Positions 49,807 through 60,600 of a DNA stretch of 64,000 bases are shown one piece after another. Under the pieces are notes generated by a model, which had not been told where the DNA came from, searched no databases, and saw nothing but the letters and a program-made list of their open reading frames with translations. The stretch is from Bradyrhizobium rifense. Lineage in GTDB: Bacteria; Pseudomonadota; Alphaproteobacteria; Rhizobiales; Xanthobacteraceae. Both the position numbers and the translations under genes were made by a program. Each line of letters begins with the position of its first letter. Positions within the stretch are counted from its first letter, which is position 1. The stretch covers positions 1 to 64,000 of the forward strand of contig NZ_VSSS01000032.1 in NCBI RefSeq assembly GCF_008123425.1, written 5' to 3'.

Positions 49807-50534
49807 TCCGCCGCTTCCTGGAGCGGCCAGGCGTTGCGGGTGATGCGAAGGCCGCCGGCCGCGCGCGACCCGTCGGCGATCGCCAGGCGATGCGAGGGCG
49901 AGGGCGAGCACAGCGAGAAGCGCCAGCCTGCGGGATCGTCGGAGATATCGGGCTTGAAGCTGATCTCGATCGCCTCCCGCGACACCTGCATCGCGAATGC
50001 GTCGAGCGGCAGGTTGAGACCAAACCCCCTGGCTTTCAGATAGGCTTCCTTCAGCGTCCAATAGTCGAAGAAGCGCTCGATCGCGGCCGGCTCCGGCAGT
50101 CCGCGCAGCGTCTCGACCTCTTCCGGCGCAAAGAAGCGAAGCGCGGTGGAGAGCGGCGCGACGCGCCGCGATACCGTTTCGACGTCGACGCCGACGGTCT
50201 CGTGCTTCGACACGACGCATGCGACGCAGCCGTCGGCATGGGACAGGCTGAAATGCAGTGCCGTCGAAGTCGCGGGCGCCGCGACAAAGGGCCGCCCGTA
50301 GCGGCCGGTCGAAAACGACCAGTCGGTCGGTTCGACCTCGGGGGCCGCGTGCGAGAGCGCCATGCGCAACATCGCGTGCGCGAAGATATATTGCCGCTGA
50401 TGGCGCTCGAACATGAAGCGGTCGGCGCGTATCCGTTCGTCGACCGAGAGCAGCCGCCGGCACGCCCCGACCGCGCCAGGCGTGTCGATGCTCTCGATCA
50501 GTCCGACAAACAGTTCAATTTCGTCGTTTGCCAT
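49803..50534 (-). CDS. 4'-phosphopantetheinyl transferase (Sfp type)
   Basis: A 243-residue Sfp-type transferase that attaches the phosphopantetheine arm to carrier domains. The magnesium- and CoA-binding motifs are HETVGVDVETV and FDYWTLKEAYLKARGFGL. The upstream FERHQRQYIFAHAMLRMAL and FSLSHADGCVACVVS are also typical. The ATG at 50534 follows one codon after a TTG. It almost certainly activates the two T domains of the synthetase 540 bases upstream. It overlaps the monooxygenase gene by four bases. Confidence 0.93.
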   Translation of the reverse strand: MANDEIELFVGLIESIDTPGAVGACRRLLSVDERIRADRFMFERHQRQYIFAHAMLRMALSHAAPEVEPTDWSFSTGRYGRPFVAAPATSTALHFSLSHADGCVACVVSKHETVGVDVETVSRRVAPLSTALRFFAPEEVETLRGLPEPAAIERFFDYWTLKEAYLKARGFGLNLPLDAFAMQVSREAIEISFKPDISDDPAGWRFSLCSPSPSHRLAIADGSRAAGGLRITRNAWPLQEAAE

Positions 50535-50762
50535 CAATTGGGCCCATAGCGTCAGGCGGAGGCCAAATCCGACCCTGACCGAAGAATCAACCGAGCAGGA
50601 AGCAACCGAGCAGGCCGCTTCTAGCGGCCCACCCAGGCAAATTCTTGTCGATTGCTGGCCGGTTTACAGGCGCAAGCTTGTGCGAGACCCCAACTCGACA
50701 GGCGAGCGGCCTAAATTCGGAAATGAAATTGAAGATTCGTTCGGCGTCCCGGCCGACGAGTC

Positions 50763-50927
50763 TTACTTTTTCTTCTTGGCCTTTTTGCCGCCCAGCATCG
50801 AAAGGCTGGCGTCGACGTCCTTCAGAGCGGACTGAAGCTTCTTCTTCTCGTCGGAGAGAAGCTTTTGCAGGGCCTTGCGGTCCTTGTCGCTCAGCGAGGT
50901 ACCCTTGGTAAATTTGATGAAACCCAT
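50763..50927 (-). CDS. Small Lys-rich protein inside the NRPS cluster
   Basis: A 54-residue protein, MGFIKFTKGTSLSDKDRKAL and so on, with a long amphipathic helix (LQKLLSDEKKKLQSALKDVD) and a basic tail GGKKAKKKK. GGGGGAG lies seven to eight bases before the ATG at 50927, so the start is secure; the longer frame to 51008 is not needed. It is not an MbtH-like protein (no MbtH Trp motifs). It lies between the synthetase and the transferase, on the same strand, with its own 145-base upstream gap. Its role is unknown. Confidence 0.66.
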   Translation of the reverse strand: MGFIKFTKGTSLSDKDRKALQKLLSDEKKKLQSALKDVDASLSMLGGKKAKKKK

Positions 50928-51072
50928 AATGACACTCCCCCGGTTGAAAATAATCGTCCAAATCAAAAACGCTGGAATAATCTTGCGCGGCAAGCGCCAA
51001 AGAATCAAGATGCAACTTGATCATTCACAGCTTTGGCGAGTGAACTCCTATTCGCCCGGCTTGTACAGCGGG

Positions 51073-54000
51073 TCATGCCGCCCTGCGGGCGAGCAGCCGA
51101 TCGAGCGGCGTATTGGGCTGCGTAATGGCGGCTCCCAGCAGCGCGGCGAGATCCTCCATCCACGCGCCGACCATGGCGCCGTCGAGCAGCTCGCCCTTGT
51201 AGTTGCACGAACCTGTGATCCCGCTCGGGCGCTCCTTGAGCATCAGCGACAGCCAGGTCTGGTCGACCGGCAGCACCGGTTGGCCCTCGCGCGCGACGTT
51301 TCCGATCGATCGCACCGCGACATTGGGCAGCTCGAGCGGCTGGCGCAGCGGATTTTGCAGAGTGAAATAGACCTGGAGCAGCGAAGCCGGATCGATGCCC
51401 TCCTGCTCCAGATGGTCGGCCAGGATGTTGAACGGCAGCTCCTGCCGGGCATGCGCCTCGAGCACGCTTTGGCGCACGCGGCCCAAGGCCTGCGTGAACG
51501 ACAGATCCGGCGTGATTCGGCTGCGGACGATCACCGTGTTCTCGAACGGACCCACGATCCCCTCGGTGTCCGGCTGGCCGCGATTGGCCATGGCGGTCGC
51601 GACCGAGATGTCCGTGCGTCCGGTCCGCGCCAGCAGCAGAGCCTTGAGGCCCGTGAGCAGGCACATGAACAGCGTGGCGTTGTGCTGTCGCGCATAGGCC
51701 GTGAGCCGGGCGACCAGGTCGCGCTCCAGGCCGAGCGGATGATGGCCGGTCGACGCGCCCGGCCGCGCTTCGCCGTCAAACAGGGGAGCTGAACCGCGCA
51801 AAGTCTCGGTCCAGTCGGCGGCCTGGCGGCGGGCCGCCTCGGTGCCGCACCACCAGCGCTGCCAGCGTGCGACGTCGGAGAACGCGAGCGGCATCTTTGG
51901 CAGAGGCGCCGACGGATGGCCCGCCAGCGCGGCGTAGCGGTTGGACAATTCCTCGAACAGTACGCCGATCGACCAGCCATCGGCGATGGCATGATGCAAT
52001 GTCAGCAGCAGGATGTGATCCTCGGCGTGCAGCCGCAGCAGCCGCGCCCGTAGCAGCGGCGCCCGGGCGGCGTCGACCGGGGTATAGGTCTCCTGCGCGA
52101 TCAGGAGCTCGATCTTCTTCAGTTCGAGCGCCTTGCGCCGTTTGTTGTTGTGGGGCCGCCCGTCGCCGATGGTCTCGACGGTCAGGACCGGACCGAGCGC
52201 GGCGGGCGCGATGATGCGGCTGACTGGCTCCTCGCCATTCCAGCCGAACGCCGTCCGCAGCGATTCGTGGCGGCGCACAATGTCATCGATAGCCTGCGCC
52301 AGCATGCGCGGATCAATCGGGCCTTCGAGGTGGAAAGCGAAGGGCAGGTTGAACAGCGGCAGATCGGGCAGGTTCTGCTCGATTCGCATCATCTGGTCCT
52401 GCGCGATCGACAGTGTGGGCGGTCCGCTGTCGGCCAGGCGTGGCACGCCGGCCGCGGGCTTTTGCGGTTTCGCGGCCACGGCCTCGTCAACCCGCCGGGC
52501 GAGTTCTTCGATCGTCGGCGCCTCAAAAATGGTCTTGATCGGCAGCGAGACCCCGAGCGCACGGGCCACGCGCGCCATCGCCTGGCCCGCCAGCAGCGAA
52601 TGGCCGCCGAGGTCGAAGAAATTATCGGTGACGCCGAGGCTCTCGACCTTCAGCAGATCGATCCAGATGTCGGACAGCACCTTTTCGGTGAAGCGGCGGG
52701 CCGGCACGGCGGCCTCCGTCCCGGCGGTCTCCTGTTGCGCCGGCGCCAGCAGCGCGGAGCGATCGAGCTTGCCATGGGCATTGAGCGGGACCTGATCCAG
52801 GAACAGGAAGGCCGACGGGATCGCATGAACAGGCAGCCGGCTCTTGAGGAAGTCGCGCAATTCGCTGGCGCTGATCTGGCTGCTTGCCTTGGCAACGACG
52901 TGGGCGATCAGCCTGACATCGCCATTGGCGTCGCGGCGCGGCTCGACGATGCCGGCGCGGACGCTTGCGTGGTCGGCAAGCGCAGCCTCGATTTCCTTGA
53001 GCTCGATGCGATAGCCGCGGACCTTGACCTGAAGGTCGGCGCGGCCGAGGCATTCGATCGTCCCGTCGGCGCGGCGGCGGGCGAGGTCGCCGGTGCGGTA
53101 CAGCCGCGCGCCTTGCCGGCGCGCGAACGGATCGGGGATGAAGCGCTGCCGGCTCTGGGCGGGATCGTTGACATAGCCGCGGCCGACGCCGGCGCCGCCG
53201 ATGCAGAGCTCGCCGACCACGCCGATCGGCTGCGGCTCCAGATTTGGATCGAGCACATAGAGCTGGGTGTTGGGTAGCGGCGCTCCGACCGGGACATTGG
53301 TCGTCGTCGTGTCCGGCGCCCTCGTCAGCCGGTGCAGGGAGACGTCGTCAGAACATTCCGAGGCGCCATAGGCGTTGATCAGCGGCACCTTCGGGCAGCG
53401 GGCGAACCAGGCGCGGCAGAGCTCGACCGGCAGCGGCTCGCCGGTCGAGATCAGCAGCCGCAGCTTCGCAAAGGCGCGCAGCATCGGCGCCTCGTCGAGG
53501 CGTTCGAGGATGACGCGTAGCAGCGAGGGGACGATCTCGAGCACGGTGATGCCCTCGCGGTCGATCTCCCGCGCCAGCAGCATCGGGTCCTGCACGACCG
53601 AATTGCCGCAGACATGGACGCGCGCGCCGACCATGGGACCGGCGAGGAACTGCCAGACCGAGATCACAAAGCTCTGCGGTGCGGTCTGCGCGATCACGTC
53701 TCTGGCCGTGAGGCCGAGCTCGGCGATCAGCGACGCCAGATGGTTCGACAACCCGCGCTGCTCGATCATGACGCCCTTTGGCGCGCCGGAAGAGCCGGAC
53801 GTATAGATGAGATAGGCAAGGCTCGCGCTTGCGCGCCGTGCTGCGCGGGCCGGCTTGGTCGATTCCAGCGCGATTGCGTCATCGAGCTCGGCGACCTGGA
53901 TGCGCGCGACCAGCGGCTCGAGCAGCGCGTCGACCATGGCGGACTGCGCGCGCCCCGTCAGCAGCACGCCTGCGCAGCTTGATCCGAGGATGGTTGCGAG

Positions 54001-57000
54001 CCTCGCCGGTGGCTGCTCGGGATCGAGGTTCAGGAAAGCCGCGCCCACGCGCTGAACCGCAATCATTGCGGCGAGCAGGTCGGGCCCACGCTCCGCTAAC
54101 AAGGCGACGACGCTCTCGGCGCCAACGCCTTCGCGCGTGAGCCAGCGCGCGATCGCCTGGCTGCGGCGTGCCAGTTCGCGATAGCTCAGGGACAGATGTC
54201 CGTCGGAGATCGCCACGGCGTTCGGCGTCTTCTTCGCCTGCCGCTCGAAGCATTCGCAGAGATTGCCGCGCGTGGTGAAATGGGCCGGCCGGCCTTTCGT
54301 CGGCAGCATCTGGCGTTCGGCGTCGGTAAGCAGCGGCAGACGCGAGATGCGCTGCTCGGGATTGGCGATGACCGCCTTGAGCAGGGTCTTGAACTGATCC
54401 GCCATGCCCTCGACCGTACCTGCGTCGAACAGATCGGTGGCGTATTCGAAGAAGCCGGTGAAGCGGCCCTCGGCCTCGACCAGCTCGAGCGTAATGTCGA
54501 AGCGCGCGACTTCTGGGTCGATCTCCAGCCGGCGCGCCGACAGGCCGGGGAAGTGCGCGGCCTCGATCGATGCGTTCTGGAGGATGAACATGATCCGGAA
54601 CAGCGGATTGCCGTCGCTCCTTCGCGCGATCTGCAACGCGCGCAGGACTTCCTCGATCGGAAGGTCCTGGTTGCGATAGGCATCGAGCGTGACCTGGCGC
54701 ACCCGGCGCAGCAGCTCGCCGAAAGTCGGGTCGCCGCCGAAATCGTTGCGCAGGATCAGCGTATTGGCAAACAGTCCGATCAGCCGCTCACTCTCGATCT
54801 GGTTGCGGTTCGCGATCAGCGAGCCCGTCGCGACATCCTCATGCCCGGTATGGCGGAACAGCAGGCACTGGAACACCGCGAGCAGCGCCATGAACAGTGT
54901 CACGCCCTGGTCCTGGCTCAGCGCGCGCATGTCCGCCGAAAGGGTCTTTGAGAATTCGAAATAGTGACGGGCGCCGTGACCGCTCCAGACTTCCGGCCGT
55001 GACCGGTCGGTCCGCAGCGGTAGTGTGGTGACGCCGTCGAGCTGCTCGCGCCAGTAACCGAGCTGCTCCTTGGCTGCCGGTGTCTGCGCCCAGCTCTGCT
55101 GCCAGCGCGCAAAGTCGCGATATTGGAAGCCGGGCGAGGGCAACATCGTCGTGCTCCCCTTGCGTGCGGCGGAATATTCGACGGCAAGCGCCTCCCAGAA
55201 CAGCCGCTGCGACCATCCGTCAGTGACGAGGTGATGGACGTTGACCACCAGCGCATGGCTGGATTTGTCGAACGAGAGCAGCGTGACCTTCAGCGGCGGC
55301 TCGCGGGCGAGATCGAACGGATATTGCGCCAGCTTGAGCGCCTCGCGCCGGACGACTGCTGCCTGCCGGTGTGAAGGGCAGGCTCTTAGCTTGATCCGCT
55401 CGAACCGCGGCGATGCCTGAAGCACACGCTGCACAGGCTCGCCCTCGCGTTCGACGAAGACCGAACGCAGCACCTCGTGGCCGGCGCAGATCGTAGCGAG
55501 GCTCGCCTGTAGCGCAGCGATATCGACCTGCCCCTTGAGCAGCGCGACTTCGACCACGTTATAATTGTAGCGCGTCGGATCGAGCCGCGAGAGCACATAC
55601 ATCCGCTGCTGCTGGAACGACAGCGTCGCGTCCCCTTCGGAAGCCTCCGGGCGCCATGCCGGCAGTGTCGGATCGCGATGGGCTGTGGTCTCGAGCCGGG
55701 CCGCGAGAGCGCCGACCGTGGCGCAATCAAAGATGTCCTCGAACGAGAAATCGACGTTGAAACGCTCGCGCAGGCGCGAGCGCATCTGCGTGACCGCAAG
55801 CGAGTCCGCGCCGAGCGCAAAGACGTCCTGATCGACGCCTATTCTCGGAAGCTCCAGAAGGTTGGCCCAGATCTCCGCGATCTCGGTCTCCAGCACGTTG
55901 CGCGGCAGCTGCGTCTCGTCGTCGTCATCCGACGCCGAAATCAGCTCGGCCAGCGCGTTGCGCTTGACCTTGCCGCTGGCGCCCTTCGGCAGGGCCGCCA
56001 CACTGCGGATCAGGCTTGGCACCTTGTAGGCGGCGAGACGTTTGTGCGCGAACTGGCGCAACTGGTCGGAGGTCGCCTCGGAATTTTCCCGCAGCACCAC
56101 GACGGCGGCGACGTTCTCGCCGAGTTTTTCGTGGGGAATGGCGAAGACGCCGGCTTCGAGCACCGCGGGGTGCGCCAACAGCACCTCTTCCACCTCCAGC
56201 GGCGACACCTTCTGGCCGCCGCGGTTGATGACGTCCTTGATGCGACCGACGATGAACAAATAGCTGTCGGCATCGAGATAGCCGAGATCGCCGGTCCGGA
56301 ACCAGCCGTCGCGAAATGCGGCCTGCGTCGCCGCCTCGTCATTATAATAGCCGCGGCTCATGTTCGGCCCGCGCAGCATGATTTCGCCACGCTCGCCGCT
56401 TGCAAGCGCGCGGCCGGTCTCGTCCATGATGGCGATCTCAGGGCCTGCGGCGCGGCCGACCGCCCCGATCTTGCGAAGCTCGAACGGATTGGCGGCTATC
56501 TGCGAGGCCGCTTCCGTCATGCCGTAGGTTTCCAGCACGGGCACGCCGAACATCGTCTCCAGTCCATTCAGGATCGCGGGCGCAAGCGAGGACGAGGCCG
56601 AGCGGATCACGCGCAGCGATGACGCGCGGGCGCGCTCCGGGTTGGCTTCCGCGGCCGTCAGCAGCGCGCGATGAATGGTCGGCACCGCCGTGTACCAGGT
56701 CGGCTGCAGATCCCGCATCCAGCCGAAGAAGGACGGTGCGTCGAAACCGCCGGTCACGATCACGCTGGAGCCGGCGGCCAGTGCCGTGAGCAGTCCGGAG
56801 ATCAAACCATGGGCGTGAAACAACGGCAGGGCATTCAACAGGCGATCCTGCGATCTGAGCGACAGCACCCGGCCGGCATTTTGCGCGGAGAGGCACACAT
56901 TGCGATGCGTCAGCGGCACCATTTTCGGCCGCGCCGCCGTGCCCGACGTCAGCAGGATGAAGGCATCATCCTCGGCACTCGCGGCGCCGCTCGTGTTCGC

Positions 57001-57510
57001 CGGACCGACCGTCGGGCCGATGAATTCACAGCCGCCGAGGTCCGTATCCGGCCCCGGCACGAAGTCGATCACCGCGATACCGAGCGTCCTGGCGACGTCA
57101 CGACTTGGTGAGTTCATGTCGGCCCGGGTGATCAGCGCTGTCAGCTTCAATTCGCTGAAATAGCGTTGCAGTTCATCCGCCGTCAGGTCCGGGTTGACGG
57201 GGACGCAGGCACAGCTTGATGCGACCGCGATGAGAGCCAGCGCGCTGTCGGCCCCGCGCGGCAGCGCAACGGCAATCCGGTCGCTAGGTGCAATGCCAAG
57301 CCCGCGCAGCGTTTGGATGAGATGCGCCATCCTGGCGCCGAGCGCGCCATAGGTCAGCGGCGGCCGGCCGGGGCCGAGCAGGGCGGGCGCCGCCGGCATC
57401 GTGTGCGCGTGGAAGGCGAGAAGGCCGCCGATATCGGCAAACGTCTTGGTTTCGGCGCCCGCGCCTGCCGATCCCTCTCTCGCCCCGGATGCAATCTCCG
57501 ACAACGCCAT
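51073..57510 (-). CDS. Nonribosomal peptide synthetase, domains ligase-T-C-A-T-C
   Basis: A 2145-residue multimodular synthetase (numbering from the ATG at 57510). Residues about 25-520 are an acyl/aryl-CoA-ligase-like adenylation domain (LLTSGTAARPKMVPLTHRN, ending GKVKRN with Lys514). T1 carries Ser570 in LGADSLAVTQ. C1 has HHLVTDGWS (His760, Asp764). The A domain covers about 1090-1590 (IYTSGSSGAPKGV, YGASECSDD, GKLD with Lys1581). T2 carries Ser1638 in LGGHSLLAGQ. C2 has HHAIADGWS (His1840) and runs to the C terminus. No thioesterase or reductase follows, so release may use C2 with a soluble amine or water. In the A domain, the usual amino-group-binding Asp is Val1282 (QSFVISVWQF). Product unknown; the first domain suggests an acyl or aryl cap. 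Confidence 0.93.
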   Translation of the reverse strand: MALSEIASGAREGSAGAGAETKTFADIGGLLAFHAHTMPAAPALLGPGRPPLTYGALGARMAHLIQTLRGLGIAPSDRIAVALPRGADSALALIAVASSCACVPVNPDLTADELQRYFSELKLTALITRADMNSPSRDVARTLGIAVIDFVPGPDTDLGGCEFIGPTVGPANTSGAASAEDDAFILLTSGTAARPKMVPLTHRNVCLSAQNAGRVLSLRSQDRLLNALPLFHAHGLISGLLTALAAGSSVIVTGGFDAPSFFGWMRDLQPTWYTAVPTIHRALLTAAEANPERARASSLRVIRSASSSLAPAILNGLETMFGVPVLETYGMTEAASQIAANPFELRKIGAVGRAAGPEIAIMDETGRALASGERGEIMLRGPNMSRGYYNDEAATQAAFRDGWFRTGDLGYLDADSYLFIVGRIKDVINRGGQKVSPLEVEEVLLAHPAVLEAGVFAIPHEKLGENVAAVVVLRENSEATSDQLRQFAHKRLAAYKVPSLIRSVAALPKGASGKVKRNALAELISASDDDDETQLPRNVLETEIAEIWANLLELPRIGVDQDVFALGADSLAVTQMRSRLRERFNVDFSFEDIFDCATVGALAARLETTAHRDPTLPAWRPEASEGDATLSFQQQRMYVLSRLDPTRYNYNVVEVALLKGQVDIAALQASLATICAGHEVLRSVFVEREGEPVQRVLQASPRFERIKLRACPSHRQAAVVRREALKLAQYPFDLAREPPLKVTLLSFDKSSHALVVNVHHLVTDGWSQRLFWEALAVEYSAARKGSTTMLPSPGFQYRDFARWQQSWAQTPAAKEQLGYWREQLDGVTTLPLRTDRSRPEVWSGHGARHYFEFSKTLSADMRALSQDQGVTLFMALLAVFQCLLFRHTGHEDVATGSLIANRNQIESERLIGLFANTLILRNDFGGDPTFGELLRRVRQVTLDAYRNQDLPIEEVLRALQIARRSDGNPLFRIMFILQNASIEAAHFPGLSARRLEIDPEVARFDITLELVEAEGRFTGFFEYATDLFDAGTVEGMADQFKTLLKAVIANPEQRISRLPLLTDAERQMLPTKGRPAHFTTRGNLCECFERQAKKTPNAVAISDGHLSLSYRELARRSQAIARWLTREGVGAESVVALLAERGPDLLAAMIAVQRVGAAFLNLDPEQPPARLATILGSSCAGVLLTGRAQSAMVDALLEPLVARIQVAELDDAIALESTKPARAARRASASLAYLIYTSGSSGAPKGVMIEQRGLSNHLASLIAELGLTARDVIAQTAPQSFVISVWQFLAGPMVGARVHVCGNSVVQDPMLLAREIDREGITVLEIVPSLLRVILERLDEAPMLRAFAKLRLLISTGEPLPVELCRAWFARCPKVPLINAYGASECSDDVSLHRLTRAPDTTTTNVPVGAPLPNTQLYVLDPNLEPQPIGVVGELCIGGAGVGRGYVNDPAQSRQRFIPDPFARRQGARLYRTGDLARRRADGTIECLGRADLQVKVRGYRIELKEIEAALADHASVRAGIVEPRRDANGDVRLIAHVVAKASSQISASELRDFLKSRLPVHAIPSAFLFLDQVPLNAHGKLDRSALLAPAQQETAGTEAAVPARRFTEKVLSDIWIDLLKVESLGVTDNFFDLGGHSLLAGQAMARVARALGVSLPIKTIFEAPTIEELARRVDEAVAAKPQKPAAGVPRLADSGPPTLSIAQDQMMRIEQNLPDLPLFNLPFAFHLEGPIDPRMLAQAIDDIVRRHESLRTAFGWNGEEPVSRIIAPAALGPVLTVETIGDGRPHNNKRRKALELKKIELLIAQETYTPVDAARAPLLRARLLRLHAEDHILLLTLHHAIADGWSIGVLFEELSNRYAALAGHPSAPLPKMPLAFSDVARWQRWWCGTEAARRQAADWTETLRGSAPLFDGEARPGASTGHHPLGLERDLVARLTAYARQHNATLFMCLLTGLKALLLARTGRTDISVATAMANRGQPDTEGIVGPFENTVIVRSRITPDLSFTQALGRVRQSVLEAHARQELPFNILADHLEQEGIDPASLLQVYFTLQNPLRQPLELPNVAVRSIGNVAREGQPVLPVDQTWLSLMLKERPSGITGSCNYKGELLDGAMVGAWMEDLAALLGAAITQPNTPLDRLLARRAA

Positions 57511-57645
57511 TCCCTTTTGATCTGATTGGGCTATTCTTCCCAAGAGTTAGGGAACGCGTCCAGTCTGAGGTGAAGTTTTGGCCCCAAAATCTGTGGTTGA
57601 GGGACCTTAAGCCTTTCGGCGGGGGGAGTGTCGGGCGGGATCACC

Positions 57646-60600
57646 ATGCTGGAGAAAGAGCCGGGGACTGAAGTCGGGTTGAAGCGCTGGCTCGAAGGCG
57701 TCGGTCTTGGTCACTACACCGACCTGTTCGCGCAGCACCGCCTCGATCTCGACGTCGTGGGAGACCTGACCGAGGCTGATCTTGCCGAGCTCGGATTGCC
57801 GCTCGGCGATCGCAAGCGGCTGCAGCGGGCGATGGCCGCGCTATTCCAGGCCGAGACGGCGGAAGTGCCGGTCGCGCCGGCGCACCCGCCGACCCGCACC
57901 GAGGTCGGCGCCGAGCGGCGTCAGCTCACCACCATGTTCTGCGACATGGTCGATTCCACTGCGCTTTCTGCCCAGTTCGATCCGGAAGACGTGCGCGATA
58001 TGATCGCGAGCTTCCGCGAGACCTGCGTGCGCGTGGTGAAGCATTACGAGGGCTTTGCCGCCCGCTTCGTCGGCGACGGCATTCTGGTTTATTTCGGCTA
58101 CCCGACTGCGCATGAGGACGACGCCGAGCGCTCGGTGCGCGCCGGGCTCGAGATCGTGCGGGTGCTCTCGACGGCGCGGGCGATCGAGCCGCGCGGCGCG
58201 CTGAGCCATGCGCCCGCCGTCCGCATCGGGATCGCGACCGGCCTCGTCGTGGTTGGCGACCTCGTCGGCCAGGGCACCGAAGAGCGCGATTCCGCGGTCG
58301 GCGAGACCGTCAATCTGGCCGCGCGCCTGCAAGCACTGGCACCCCCCAACGGCGTGGTGATCTCCGCCTCGACGCAGTCGCTACTGAAGGGGAAGTTCGA
58401 TTATCGCAATCTCGGCGCCCATGCGCTGAAGGGCATCTCTGACAAGGCCCAGGCCTGGCACGTGGTTCGCGCCACGCGCGTGGAGACCCGCTTTGCGGCT
58501 GCCATGGGCACGCGGCTGACCCCGCTCGTCAACCGCGAGGAGGAAATCGCGCTGCTGATGGGGCGCTGGCAGCAGGTCAAGGAGGGCGACGGCCAGGTCG
58601 TCGTCAAGTTCGGCGAGCCCGGCATCGGCAAGTCGCGCATCATCCAGGAAATCTTCGAGCGGATCGCAGGCGACCGGCACGGACAGGTTTCGTTCCAATG
58701 CTCGCCCTACTACACCTCCACCGCGTTCTATCCGTTCTCCGAGCAGCTCAAATTCTCCCTCGGTCTCGACCGCGAAGACACGTCCGCGCTGTCGCTGACC
58801 AGCCTGGAGAATGCGATTGCCGCCGCCCAAGGCGATATCGAGCAGGTGGCGCCACTATTTGCCGCGCTGTTGTCGATCCCGACGGGGGAGCGCTATCCGC
58901 CGCTCGATTTGTCGCCGCAGCAGCAGAAGGACGCGACGGTCGCGGCGCTGGTCAACCACTTCCTGGGCCTCTCGCGCGAGATGTCGCTGGTGATGGCCTT
59001 TGAGGATCTGCACTGGATCGATCCGACCTCCCGCGAGGTGGTCGATCTTCTGGTCGAACGGGTGCAGAACCGGCCGATCCTTGCCATCATCACCGCGCGC
59101 ACCGAATTCCAGCCGAGCTGGAACGCACATTCACATATCACCACACTGGTGCTGAACCGGCTCAGCCGGCCGTTGCGCACCATGCTGGTCGAGCGCGTCG
59201 CGGGGCGCGAGCTACCCAAGGAGGTCGTCGAGGAGATCATCGTCAAGACCGACGGCGTGCCGCTGTTTCTGGAAGAGCTGACCAAGACGGTTCTCGAATC
59301 CAACCTCCTGACCGAGCGGCACGGACGGTACGTGCTGTCGGGCCCGTGGCGGCAACTGGCGATCCCGGCGACGCTGACGGACTCGCTGATGGCGCGTCTG
59401 GACCGGATGGGGCCGTTCAAGCGGATCGCGCAGATCGGCGCCACGATCGGCCGCGAGTTCTCCTACGAGACCCTGCACGCGGTCGCCAATACGCCGGCGG
59501 AGCAGATCGAGGCGGCGCTGACGCATCTGGAGGAGGCGGGCCTGATCATGCGGCGCGGCCATCCGCCCGACGCGCTCTACTCCTTCAAGCACGTGATGAT
59601 CCAGAACGCGGCGCATGCCAGCCTGTTGCACAGCGAGCGGCGCAAGCTGCATGCCAGCATCGCCCAGGTGCTTGCCGAGATGTATCCGGAGAAGACCGAG
59701 CGCGAGCCGGAGCTGCTCGCCCACCATCTCACCGAATCCGGCCAAAGCGAGGGCGCGGCGAGCTTCTGGCTTAAGGCCGGCAAGCAGGCGGCCAAGAGCG
59801 GCGCCAATCTCGAGGCGATCGGCCATCTGCGCCGGGGCTTGAGCGTCGTGCAGGCCAATGCCCGCATGCAGGGCGCCGACGAGATGGAGCTCGAGCTGAG
59901 GATCGCGCTCGGCAACGCGCTGATCGCCGCCAAGGGCTATGCCGTGCAGGAGGTCGAAGAGAACTACATCCGCGCCCTCGAACTGGGCCAGCAGCTCGAC
60001 GACGACGAAAAGGCATTTGCCGCGACGCGCGGGCTCTGGGTCTGCCATTTCATCCGCGCCGATCTCACCCGCGCGCATGATCTCAGCGTCGAGCTGCTGA
60101 AATTCGCCAAGCGCGAGCGGCTGAACGAGCAGGCGCAGCCTGCGCAGCAGACCGGCTATCTGATCGAGGCGCACCGCTCGATCGCGATGACCATGCTCTA
60201 TCGCGGGCGCTTCGCCGCCGCGCAGCATCATCTGCACCGCTGCATCAATCTCTACAGCCCCGATCTGCACTCCGACCTGATGGAGCGGCACGGCACCGAT
60301 CCCGGCGTCGTCTCGCTGTCCTATCTCGGCTATCTCCTCTGGTTCCTCGGCCAGCCCGACGCGGCGCGGCAGCACAGCGAGCAGGCGATCCTGCATGCGG
60401 AGAAGATCCGTCATCCTTTCTCGCTCGCCTTCGCGTTGGTGTTCGGCGCCTATCTCTGCCAGCACCTGCGCGATATCGAGGGCACGCGCGACCACGCCAA
60501 CCGCGCCATGATCATCGCCACCGAGCACAATTTCCTGCACTGGAAGCAGCAGGCGGCGATCCTGCGCGGCTGGGCGCTGGCGCAGCTCGGTGAGGCCGAC

